From positions 1,240,001-1,304,000 of the forward strand of contig NC_134681.1 in the NCBI RefSeq assembly GCF_024713945.1: a DNA stretch of 64,000 bases. Direction: 5' to 3'. Source of the stretch: Dermatophagoides farinae (lineage: Eukaryota; Arthropoda; Arachnida; Sarcoptiformes; Pyroglyphidae). Every line of letters begins with the position of its first letter. Position 1 is the first letter of the stretch. Under the pieces are notes generated by a model. It made no database searches. It was not told the origin of the DNA and saw only the letters and a program-made list of their open reading frames with translations. Below, in pieces: positions 51,901-63,319 of this stretch. The position numbers and the translations under genes are program-made.

Positions 51901-53152
51901 AACCGGAAATATCTATGGTTCATCACCATCATCATCATCATCATCATCGAATGCGGCATTAACAGTAGCTAATCAATTACCGGTTTTTAATACAACCGGT
52001 AATAACCAATATTCGGATCAATATCAACCGAGTCAATATTATCAATCACAACATTCAATGATGGGTGGTGGCTATCAACGTCATCCATTATCAGCTATGG
52101 TAGCTAATAATAGTCCTTCACTTGGTACGCCTTGGACGAATACGAATACAGCAATGGCTCCGCCTTTACCTCCTCCTACTTTGAATGATACGAATGTTAT
52201 CGGATCATTATCATCAACATCTACATATGGTCAATATTCATATGGACAATCGATGACCATAAATGATGTACAGAATACGAATTCAATACAACAACCACAA
52301 CAACCAATTGCCATGAACATTCCTGTTTCCAATACTAATTCTGCGTCTATATCTGGGACTGCTGCCTGTGATGATAATGTTGACGATGATGATGATGAAG
52401 AAGAAGATGATGATGATGATCATCAAGTTGATCGTGATATAATTGAATATAGTCATAGTTTATCTCGAGCATTGAATGCAGGTAATGTGATGGGAGGATT
52501 GTCAAATACATCTCAGCAACAACAGCAACAGCAAATGTTGATGCAGCAACAACAACAATTGGACGGTAATTACAATTCACAATATGATCCGAGACAATTT
52601 TCACAGCGGCAACCACTACCACAACAACAGTCATCATCATCATCATCATCATCATCATCGTATTATCAACCAACAACAAGGTTTGAATCAATTCATGATA
52701 ATTATTTGTTGAAATTTTTAATTTTTTTTTTTGGCTCACTCTTTGAGAAACAATTACCAATCAAAATTTAATTGGTACTTGTTTCCTTGGAGAAAAAATG
52801 ACTATTTTTTTTTTAAAAAATCATCTTGCCACATGGATTATGGATGAATTTTCCAAAAAAAATAACAATTTTATCTAATGATTTAATCTTTTTTCTCTAT
52901 TACGAAATCAGCTATGATAACAATAATAACAATAGTGTGCAATATTGTTCAATGAATGAAATTGTTCAACAATTATTCAGTATTTGTGCAAATTTTTCTT
53001 TACAATTCACATCATTAATTGATAATATAATATATCCATCATCATCAACAACAACAACAATCCATAGACCGGAATCATTGACAAATTTATTGGAAATGAA
53101 CATTAATGCCGCATATCCATTATTAATGAATCAATTACAATCAATGAGATAA
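45997..53152 (+). CDS. Orphan ~2190-aa protein with Cys/His clusters; one frame break in exon 3
   Basis: Exons 45997-46925, 47009-49907, 50114-51477, 51542-52680 and 52912-53152. All junctions are in phase except for a one-base frame change inside exon 3 near 51195. N-terminus: acidic Asp/Glu runs, then a zinc-finger-like region (CFCSQRFSCQNRQEFYQHLISEHG, CYECTLCPGKFFQSYDDWIEHLKR) and, in exon 2, more Cys/His pairs (NWCTMC, CKHLCYYRYVCTYC). Helical blocks follow (KQKIHTMIQAINSQMSSIRTRL; MTYMKRFLHLIDIYD-like), an Arg/Lys/Ser basic patch, a long polySer run with alternating acidic residues, and a Gln/Asn/Pro-rich second half. The last exon encodes a hydrophobic helical tail (MNEIVQQLFSICANFSLQF). 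The composition suggests a nuclear regulatory protein, but I recognise no family and assign no function. The exon-3 acceptor follows an A-rich stretch and is less certain. Confidence 0.72.
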
Positions 53153-53379
53153 TCGCGGTGGCCAATAAAAACAAAGATTTATTTACAATTCATCGATCAA
53201 AACTCGCCATACAACATTTAAGCCAAAAAAAAAGATTCAATTTTTAATATCTAGATTTTTACCGGTGAAAAAAAAACAAATCAAATTAATCCAAAAAAAA
53301 AAATTTCTTCTCATCCCATATCATACCTATTTGTCCAAAAATTATTTTTTCTCTCCATTCCGGTGTCCCTTCAAATAAG

Positions 53380-53593
53380 AATGCACAGAACGAATTCACC
53401 ACCAGAGACATTAATTAATAAAGTAACAGAATCATCATCATCGACAACGACAACGACAACAACAACCACGACAACAATAACGGCGGCAGCACCAGCACCA
53501 GCAACAACAACAATATCGATAGTGGCATCATCATCATCAGCTGGATCTTATCGACTTCTTCAATTACCTTATGCTGCTGGTGGTACAAATTGA
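53380..53593 (+). CDS. Possible alternative last exon of the orphan gene
   Basis: After the acceptor-like CAAATAAG at 53372-53379, an open frame runs RMHRTNSPPETLINKVTESSSS, polyThr, Ala/Pro-rich, then SYRLLQLPYAAGGTN and a stop. It is in the correct phase to join the exon ending at 52680 in place of the exon at 52912. The end segment SYRLLQLPYAAGGTN does not look like simple repeat. It could instead be 3' UTR of the main transcript. RNA evidence is needed to choose. Confidence 0.3.
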
Positions 53594-54104
53594 TTTCATA
53601 ATATTGATTTTTTTTTTAAATTTTAAATTTTTTAATTTAAATTTCACATTTTCATGAAAAATAAACTTCATATATATATATTCTATGCTTTATTTTTTAT
53701 TTTTATTTTATTTGTCTTCACTCTGAAAACAACAACAACAATTGAATATCATATGCAAATTATTTTTTGGTCAACATTTTATTTTTTACTATAAATTTTC
53801 ATTTTTTTTTTCGTTTGTTTGTTTGTAATTATAATTGCGAATCTTTGTTTTTATGTTTATGTGTGTATGTTTCAAACAGAATGAATTTTCGTTGATTTTC
53901 GTAGTAAAACGGGATGTGATACGAATTTTTTTAATTTTCAAGTTTGTTTTGCAGACATCTTTTCTCTTTTTTTTGAATTTCAAAGATGAAAGCGAATTTT
54001 GATGATAATCAAAATGACGATGACGATAATGAGGATGATGATGATGATGATGATGATGTCGAGTGATGAAAATTTTAAAAGAATTAATAAAAAAATTCAT
54101 CAAA
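53594..54104. other. Short convergent intergenic spacer
   Basis: Between the 3' ends of the orphan gene and the small membrane protein. AT-rich, with a (GAT)n run near 54032-54058 and poly(T). No gene seen. Confidence 0.5.
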
Positions 54105-54530
54105 CTAGATTTTATATGGATTTTCACGTTTCATTTGTTTCAATTGTTTACGATTTAGCCATAATAGATAATCAAATAATACGGCCAATGAAACCAATAT
54201 GAAACCAAGTAAGAAAAACCAACCAACCGGTACACGAGTGAAAATAGCCGCACAAACAAGATAAACAATCAATAGTACGGTATAAACGGTAAATGTGTAA
54301 AAATTACGCATTATAATACCAATAATGGCTATTGTACAAAGACAGCATTCAATAATGGCAAATGTTCGTACAGTTGGATCGGTTGCATCCGGTACACGAA
54401 TAAATGCCTTAATAAAATCCAAACCAAATATCAGGATCAATACATTGATGATCAATGATGTTACATTCGATACGAATAATACGGCCCGTAATAGACGGAA
54501 ACGTAAACGTTCCTGTAATAATTTCGACAT
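54105..54530 (-). CDS. Small four-helix membrane protein, family not recognised
   Basis: Single-exon ORF of 141 residues; the start MSKLLQERLRF is chosen over an in-frame ATG 30 bases upstream because a basic amphipathic start directly precedes helix 1. Four hydrophobic segments: AVLFVSNVTSLIINVLILIFGL, TFAIIECCLCTIAIIGIIM, FTVYTVLLIVYLVCAAIFT and VGWFFLLGFILVSLAVLFDYLLW. The loops are short and the tail is basic (NRKQLKQMKRENPYKI). No signal peptide beyond helix 1, and no tetraspanin CCG motif. Codon usage and lack of simple repeats argue that it is a real gene. Function unknown. Confidence 0.75.
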   Translation of the reverse strand: MSKLLQERLRFRLLRAVLFVSNVTSLIINVLILIFGLDFIKAFIRVPDATDPTVRTFAIIECCLCTIAIIGIIMRNFYTFTVYTVLLIVYLVCAAIFTRVPVGWFFLLGFILVSLAVLFDYLLWLNRKQLKQMKRENPYKI

Positions 54531-56874
54531 TTTTTTCAAATTTTTTTTTGTAGAAAACAAAATTTAATTACAAAAATGGAAAATAAAATCACAAACACAC
54601 ATTCACATTAACAAAACACACACTAAAAACACTTTAAACACGTGATCAATGTTGTGAGTTTATCTGAATACTGACGACCAGAATACGAAAAACACACACA
54701 CAGAATTATTGAATGGAAAAAAAAGAATTTCTAGTTTTTATTGGCCAAAACGTAATGTATGTCAAGTGAAAAGTAGTATGAACGATTTCGTTGAATTTCA
54801 ATGAATGAATGAATGAAAATTTCTTAAATGAATGAATGAAAAAAAAACTTGGCAATCCAATCGGATCGGTTCTCTCTCTGTCTGATCGTAATGGCAAACA
54901 AAAAAAAACAACAAAAGCTAGAAAATTTTAGCAAAAACACAATTTATATATATATGCATACACGCACAATATATATATATTAGACGCCAACACACACAAA
55001 CGCGAAGAAAAATCGAAAATCGAAATCGAAATGAACAATGTAGGAAGGAATTTCCCTTACTAAATATTAACATTACATATGGCCACATATATCAACCAGT
55101 GTTGTTGTTGTTGTTGTTGTCGTTGTTTTATATTCGTAAGCGCATCATCATTTCAATATATATTATCAATATAATATACAACCGGTTTACTGTTTGTTTG
55201 TTCATTGAATGTGTGTGTGTGTGTGTATGTGTGTGTAATAATAATGTTAAATTGAATTCAATTGGCGAATTGATAAAACCATTTTTGGATACGTTCCATT
55301 TTTTTTCTGTTTTCATTTTTCTTAATACTTTTTCGAATGAAGAAGAAAAAGAAGTGGAAAAAAAAGACTTTTAGTGTTTTGATGTTTTGTGTTGTGTCGT
55401 GTTGTTTGTTTGTATTCGGCATCCGTCGGCAATAAGTTGTTTTTTCCTATCACACATTCAAAAAAAAACGACAAGACGAGAATAGCATGAAATTTGTTTT
55501 TTTATTTCTTCTTATTCCATGTGGTATGAAATAAATTTGTTTACAAGGTTATCAATAATGATGATGATGATGATCATCATCATCATCATTAATATATATT
55601 TTTGACAATTATTTCTTTTCCTTTTTGGATCCAAATTTCTATCAATGGTTAATGGATGAGAATGTTAAATGGTTGTAGTAATAATACAATTTACAATTGC
55701 TATTTGAATAATGGTAATGATAATGATAATAATCGATTTCCAAGAATCACATTCACAATCTACATATTTGTAGCCATAAAATAATATAATATAATTGATT
55801 GATTGATCGGTCTGAAATTGAAGATGATGAATATTATTATATTATTATATTATATTATTTATTATCATTGAATGTGAATGTTATGTTTGTGTTTATTTTT
55901 GTCAAACAACAATATATTTTCATCATTGAAAGAACTGAGATGTTGAATTTCAAATATAACATAACATATATATTATAGAGAAATAAAATTCAAACAGCAA
56001 TGCGTGGGAGTATGTGTGTGTGTGTGTTTGTTAAAATGGCTGATGATGATGATGCCCTTGTGTTTTTGTCCCCCTGTTTTTTTTTGTTGCCACACACATT
56101 TGCTTGTTTATTCATGGTTTTTGTTTTCCTTTTGGTTTTCCAAAATTGGTATTGTCATCAATTTTTTTTTTTTTTTGATGATTGCAACAATTGGCTGTTT
56201 GGGGATATATATCAACATATTTGAATGGCGAGATTTTTTTTTCTTTTAATTTCAATTTTAGTCATCGATTTCAATGAAAACAAATAAAAAAAAATTACAA
56301 ATAGTTATATGAAATGAAAAAGATTATCCTCACAACAATAATGATCGCCATCTATTGATGGAAATATAAATTGCGATTAAATCATTTGAGCTTACGTCAT
56401 GCCATCTAGTATTTGCAAAAAAAAACAATTTCAATTTTTTTTTTCTTAAATCTTTATTAATAATTAAAAAAAATCACCATAAAAACAAATGCCTAGATTA
56501 TTCATGTCATGATTATAAGCTACAAAGCAAACATAACAAAGATAGAACAAAAGAGCTGTTGAATAGAAATCAAAATTAATCAATCAATCAATCAATTGAA
56601 TCAATTTTCAAGAATTCAACGTTTGAATAAAATTTTTCAATAGATCAAAATAATTTGGTGTTTTTGTCGGTGTCTGCATAAAAAATATATATTCTTTTTC
56701 TCTGTCTCTGTCTCTCTGGATTTTTTTTCCCCAAAAAAAAATGTGAATATGAATGATAATGATGATAAAAAGAAAAAAAACAAAATTAAAAAAAAACGAA
56801 CAGAAAAAAGAAATTAAAATTTGTAAATTTTGTGTATGTTTTATGACCTTTCGTTTTTTTTGTTTTGTTCCACT
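54531..56874. other. Intergenic region upstream of the four-helix protein
   Basis: It holds the promoter of the small membrane protein gene and the 3' flank of the SLC6 gene, both on the minus strand. Visible: TG run near 55211-55229, (GTT)n near 55099-55119, a GATGATGATGATGATCATCATCATCATCATC-like palindrome of short repeats at about 55558-55588, TG run at 56011-56027, and CCATCT motifs at 56348 and 56402. No coding exon supported. Confidence 0.55.
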
Positions 56875-59800
56875 TTAAACACTATTCTGATATAATGAAC
56901 TATTGTCCATTGTTCGTTCCGATGGTAATGATGATGAACATGTAATATTATCGGATTTAATAACAACAATACTATTGGCCATTGAATTTGAATGATTCGA
57001 ATCAATCATCTGAGCTTTACTTGTACTACGATCTGTTGTTTGTTCATCGATTGGTCGAAATCCATTTATTAGACGCTATTTTTGAATAGAACAAAGTTAA
57101 AGTTAAATTCAATTATGAGAAGAAAAAAAACAAAAAAAAATTGTTCACCTCTGCCCATGATTGATTTGGATCCGATTTAATGAATAGATAGTATATCATA
57201 TATGTCGGTATGAATATGATTGATGCTGATGCAATACAAAAACCAAATAATTCACCATACCATGGAAATGGTTTACCTGCATATTCCGGTGCTTTATAAT
57301 CAACAATAGAAAATATTAATATTCCCAATAGACAAGCAGGACTTATATAACACCAGATATAATAAAGAATACGTGTCGGTTTAAAATCCAACATTTCCAC
57401 CATATTTTGATAAATTCTTTTGCCACCTACATATTTACAGATATAATAATTTGTTTTGAAAAATTTTGATTTTTATATCCAATCTAATCTGTACTTACCA
57501 TAAATCCAGCCAAAAGCAACAAGTTCAAACAATACAACAACGATCAATGTGATTCCACTAGCGGAAAAATTATCCATCAATTGAAAAATGTACATTCCGC
57601 CAGATGTGATCATTGATATTCCCAATATAAGATGGATAAATACGACAAACAATGTGAATAATTTTCTATGTGGACGAAGTAAATGTGGCCATTCATCCAC
57701 GATGCCGGTTACGAATGATTCAACTGTACAGAATTGTGAATCAATTCCCAGTACTAATAGCATACCAAAAAATAGTATTGCCCATAAATTCGGTAATGGA
57801 AGACGTGTAACCGCTTCCGGATACACGATAAACGCTAAACCGGGTCCAGATCTTGCTACATCAGCAACATTAGTATTCATTGTATATGCCATATGGCCCA
57901 ATACAGAAAATATGACAAAACCAGAAAATAATGATGTAAATGAACTCAATAGACAAGCAATAAGAGAATCGCTGAAAAAAAAGATTGAAATCATTGATTA
58001 TATATATAAATCAATCAATAATAAAATTATTGATACTTACCGATAGAAATTATGATTAGTTGGATTATAGCTACCAAGTGCAATATTTGTGCCAATACCT
58101 ATGCCATATGTGAATAATAATTGTGTACCGGCAGCAACCCAGATTTTAGCTTCTTTTAACATATGCCATTGTGGTGTTATGTAGAATGATATACCATCCA
58201 ATGCTCCAGGTAATGATATACCATAACCAAATAATATTGTCAATATAACATATGGAAACATGGCCATTACCCAGATAATTTTTCCACTTTGATGGATACC
58301 TTTATAAATAACTATATATACTAATATCCATGCTAGAATTAATGTTCCAAATAGATGCCATTGAACTTGACCAATTTCAGCCATATCGCCACTAATATTC
58401 AATGCTTTATGACTAAAATGATGGTCGTAATTGTAATTAATCAATATCGAATAATGAATTTAATACTTACGTCCAGAATTCTTGTGCAGGTGATACAGAA
58501 CCCGGTGGTGATTCAATTGATTCACCATTATTACCACTACCACTACCACTGACAGTACTAATCCAACATGAAATTGTATTCCATTCATTATCACATGTCA
58601 TCCATGGTAATGGTACATTTATTGAACTGAATAGATAATATAATGTCCATGCAATGATTACAATATAATATGTATTACATAGGCCAATCATAATCATTGA
58701 TGCAAAACCAACACCTTTCAATATTGGTATCTGATTCCAGATAGATACACCACCTGCATGAAAATATTGACCAAGTGATACTTCCATCAAGAATAATGGT
58801 ACGCCAATAACAAATATGCAGATTAGATATGGAAATAAGAATGCTCCTAGTAATTATGTAGTCATAATTGAAAAAAATAAATGAAACAAAAATTCAATGA
58901 AATTAAATTAAATTCAATCAATCTGTATTCCGATTATTGTTGTGTAAATCCTAAATTATTATAAAGTGCATCGCAATTCGATCGATTTATTGTATGTCAA
59001 AACTTTAAAAAAAACCGTAAATTGTAATTCAATCTGACAAATGAAATTTAAAACGAAGAATCAACAAAAAAAAACACTAAACGCAAATGTTTGTTTGATT
59101 GATTGATTGATTGACATCGTACTTTTGAACTATTAAAACAAAATTGATGATCAATAAATCAATCGATCAAATGATTCTACTGTAATCGATTGATTTGTCT
59201 AAATAATAGGCAAAAGTGACAGAAAAAAAGTGCCAAGAACATTCAGGTTTGCACCAAAATTTTTTTTTATCATAAATCTAATCTAATCAAAAAAACCTCA
59301 TAAAACGATTGATTATATTGAATCGATTAATTATTTGAATATTGGGGCAATATTTCATAAATTACAATTCATATTCAAGGCTATGATGTTCCATTAATTG
59401 TCTGTATGACCAATATTATGAAAAAAAGGGAGCAAGAAAGAGAGAGAGAGAGGAAGGGAAATCTAATCAAGAGAAAAAAAAATTGGAATCAAATTGATTG
59501 ATTGATTATTGATAATCATGATCAATGATCATGGCCGAATTATTATTATTTTTTTTCACTTTCATGATGATATCAAACATTGCGTATTAGAAATTTTTTT
59601 TTATTTCCGAATTGCAATTTTGAAATAATCGATCAATGAAAATTTCGTTTTTGTTATTGATGCGGTTAAAATTTTGTTTTTTAATCATTATTATTATTAA
59701 TTATTGACCACTTACCTCCACCATTTTCATAGCATAGACTGTTTTTTTGGGAGGGGGGATTTCGAGAAGTGTTGCATCGATTTTAAATGAGAAAAGAAAA

Positions 59801-61414
59801 GTGAAAAAAAAAATTTTTGGAATTAGTATCATACAATAAAAAAAGAGAAAAAAAAGATCCAAAAACTTACTAAGGAAAACGCCATACATTTCCAAGACCA
59901 ACAGCATAGGAAATACAGCTGAAAATAAAATCCAATTTACCCGACCATTGGCCACGTTCCATTTGTGATTGATCCGTATCGATGGTAACGGATGAACCAC
60001 CATTTGTTGATGATTGTTCATCATCATCATCATCATCACCATTATTAATTGATTTTTTATTCTTTTTCGGTGATATTATAGCAATTGTAGAATTTGTAAA
60101 TGATTGTGATTCACTTGGACAACGGCCATCCGATGATAATGATGATGTTGATATTTTATTTATTGGTGATTCATCAGATAAATTATTACGTTGACGATAA
60201 CGTTCAAGAAAATCTAATGGATCAATCGGTGGATGATCCAATTTGACAATATTTTTTTCATCATCTATTTTACGTTGATTTTTAATCATATTAAATTGAT
60301 TTTGTCGTTCTAATAGTTGTTGTTGTGGATAATAACAAATGAATGGATCACAATGATCAAATGGATTATTATTATTGTTAACTGAAATAACTGGATCCAA
60401 TGATTGTTGTTGGATTTTATAATGATGGCTAAATGATGAATTTGAATCAATAGTAATCGGTTTTGATTGTTGATGAAATCCAATTTGATCTTTTTTCAAT
60501 AATTGTATCGATGCAAATGATGGTCTTGTTGACTGCGGTGGCATCGATAGTGATGATGATGGTGGTGGTGGTGGTGGTGGTCGTGGCTTATTATTATTAT
60601 TATTTTTAATCAATGTTTGAATCGGCTGAATGAAATCATTTCCCATATTATCATCATCACAAACGTGATGATGATTACTGACATTGGTAACTATATTAGT
60701 TGTTGCTGTTGTTGTTGTTGTTGTCGGTGTTGTTGTTGTTCGCACATGATGTTTTTGTTTATTTAAGTTTAACCAATGTTTTTTATAATATTGTTGGTCA
60801 TGATTTTCATGATGATTAGCATTTTTCATCATCATGAAATGGCCATCATTAATATTATTATTATCATCATCACCATTACCTTGGGTATTATTATTATCGT
60901 TCAAACAAGGTGCTATAGATGCCGTACCTTTACGTAGTAATTCAATAAGATTTTTATTATCAATATGATGGCCATTCGGAAATGATTCTTGACTTGTCAA
61001 TGAAAAACAATCAAATGTCATTATTGGTTTTGTTGTTATAAACATTCTATTATCAGCATCCATTTCATTTTTTCGTTGTTGTTCATGATTATCATTACCG
61101 GGTTTAACCATATTTTTATCATCATCATGATTATTATTTTCTGTACTAATATCGGTCATAGGTGAAATCTGTACAAATGATGATGATAATGATGTCATTG
61201 ATGATGACGACAACGATGATGTTGATGAGTCTGTTGGTATTAATAGCAATTGATCATCACGATATTCATCATCATTATTGATGTTGATTTTATTATTGAT
61301 AATGGAACCATTATCAATAACAGTATTTGAACCAATATTACCATGATTATCGGCTAAATTAGCGGCAATATTTTTATGATGATGATGATGATGGATATCT
61401 TTTATATTCAACAT
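56875..61414 (-). CDS. SLC6 Na+/Cl- neurotransmitter transporter, GABA/taurine/creatine group
   Basis: Seven minus-strand exons (61414-59871, 59738-59716, 58846-58471, 58412-58041, 57971-57499, 57426-57149, 57075-56875) join in phase to 1088 residues. The transporter core starts near residue 485 ([30 protein letters not shown]; the tail of TM1 plus LCYENGGG comes from the 23-nt exon). TM3 reads [18 protein letters not shown], typical of the GABA/taurine/creatine subgroup. EL2 has a Cys pair ([11 protein letters not shown]). TM6 ends in [10 protein letters not shown], and TM8 carries [11 protein letters not shown] with the Na+ site. TM1 has Tyr-Ala-Val-Gly rather than the Asp of monoamine transporters. 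The core is the usual 600 residues. The first 480 residues are Asn/His/Ser/Asp-rich, far longer than in known members. Substrate unproven. Confidence 0.93.
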
Positions 61415-62461
61415 TTTCGTTTCAATTTTTTTTTGTTGTTGTTGTTGTTGTTGATCGGATTCAAAGGGTAATTCGATAGTTTTGATTAGGCAAGAAAAAT
61501 GAGGAAAAAAAATTTTTCTACTGGAAACGTTTCACTTGTTTCGTTGTGTCGTTTTCGTTACCAATATGTATGATCAATATTTTGATCAATATTTTGCTTT
61601 GGCCATGTTCATCACTATGGACAATGAATATATGAAATTTGTATTTGTGTTTATATTTAGTTTTTTTTTTGGTCAATTTGAATTTGGATTTTCAGATAAA
61701 AAAAATTGTAGAGAAAATTACAAATAAATTCAACCACCATACACTTCGATAGTGATTTGATAGTGAGAGAGAGAGAGAGACACAAAATGATAAAACAAAA
61801 CAAAATGGTTTTTTTTTGGCAAATAAAATTTGGTCGGCAACAACAACGACGACGACGACGACCCAGAAAAAAGGAAGATTTTTCTTATCGATAAATAATA
61901 ATGGATATCGATCCGAATCGATGATTAGCGATGATGATGGTGATGATGATGAAAGTCAAAAAAAAATCAATTTTTTCTATCGTTCAAAGTGTTTTAATTG
62001 ATTCGATTGATATTTTTTTTCCATTCATTCAAATGAATCGATTAATTTTTTTCGACCAACTTTCTTTTGTTCAATATCATGAAATTGTGGCTTCGTGAAA
62101 AATGTCAAACTACCATCCAGATATCTGCACAAAAAAAACAAGATGGTTGTGTTGTTGTGTGTGATGAAAAAAAAAATCGATTGACCTTGATCATGAATCA
62201 AGATTGAGATGAACAAAAAAAAAATCTTCAATCGTTGATGAGGCAAACCGGAATTAGAAAAAAAAACCAGTGAATGATGTAGAAAATAGAAAATTCTTAT
62301 GATTCGAGATGATAAATAATTTGGAAAATTACAAATGAATTTCGGTTATCATGTGATTATTTAGTTATTTATTTATTTTTTTTCACGGAAATCCAGAAAA
62401 AAAATATCGATTCCACTTTGATTGATTGTCCGATGGATTTATATTTATATATAATTATTAA
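61415..62461. other. Region upstream of SLC6 gene
   Basis: Probable promoter and 5' UTR of the minus-strand transporter. A (GTT)n run lies at 61433-61453, a GA run near 61768-61780, (GAC)n near 61847-61862, and TTATCGATAA near 61886. No coding exon is convincing. Confidence 0.5.
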
Positions 62462-63319
62462 TTATTTATTTAAAAAATAATAATAATCAAAATAATAATA
62501 ATCCATAACGAAAAAATCGGTACCCGGATAATTTGTTAAATCGATTGATTTCTGATATAAACATTTTATACTATCATCATGTAAAAATTTATGGTCTTCA
62601 TGTTTAACAAATTGATTATTAATCGATTGAAATTGGTGGATAAAAATAACATCAAATAAACCACTATTGATAATGATGATGATTATAGATGTTGATGATT
62701 GATAATGATAAACAAAACAATAACAAAATGGTGAAAAAACAAAAAACGATGAATAATAAAGATAATAATTAACGACAGTAGTGTTTGAAAAGTTCATACT
62801 GATTTCATTCATTAAAAAAAAAGAAAAAGAAGAAAAAAACAATTGAAAAAAATTTAAAATCTTATATATGGATGATGAAAATGTTTCAGACAAAAAAATT
62901 CTCACACACACACACACACACACACACTATCGGTTGCAAAGAATCCAGAATTGAAAAAAAAATCACAAGGCTAAAATAAAATAATGTAGATGTATATATT
63001 CATCAATTGAGAGCGCGTGCGTATTCACACACACACACACACACTTGAAATGTATTTTCATTCAATTTTTTTTTTCACTGTTTGGTTTGAATTTATCATA
63101 AATGTTTTTGTTTTGTTTTCATTTTCATTTTCATTATGAATGAATCACATCACATTATTATTTATTTAAAATTTACATTTGAAAAAGTTTTCTATCGATA
63201 TAATAATGGAAAATTGTACTGTTGTTATTGATCAATTCATAAATATCATCAATATTTATATTATATATTGAAAACGATAATTGATGTTTACGACGACGTT
63301 GATGATAATTTTGATGCAT
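62462..63319 (-). CDS. Tentative two-exon small protein, unrecognised
   Basis: A minus-strand ATG at 63319 opens MHQNYHQRRRKHQLSFSIYN, then NIDDIYELINNNSTIFHYYIDRKLFQ, up to a GTAAAT donor (exon 63319-63177). An acceptor GAAATCAG at 62799 opens a second exon (62798-62462) in matching phase. The predicted protein has 159 residues: one hydrophobic segment (YYLYYSSFFVFSPFCYCFVYHY), then a polar tail (FIHQFQSINNQFVKHEDHKFLHDDSIKCLYQKSIDLTNYPGTDFFVMD). GTAAAT donors occur elsewhere in this window, which supports the model. The intron (378 nt) contains CA repeats. Exons are AT-rich, so chance is possible. No homology recognised. Confidence 0.3.
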
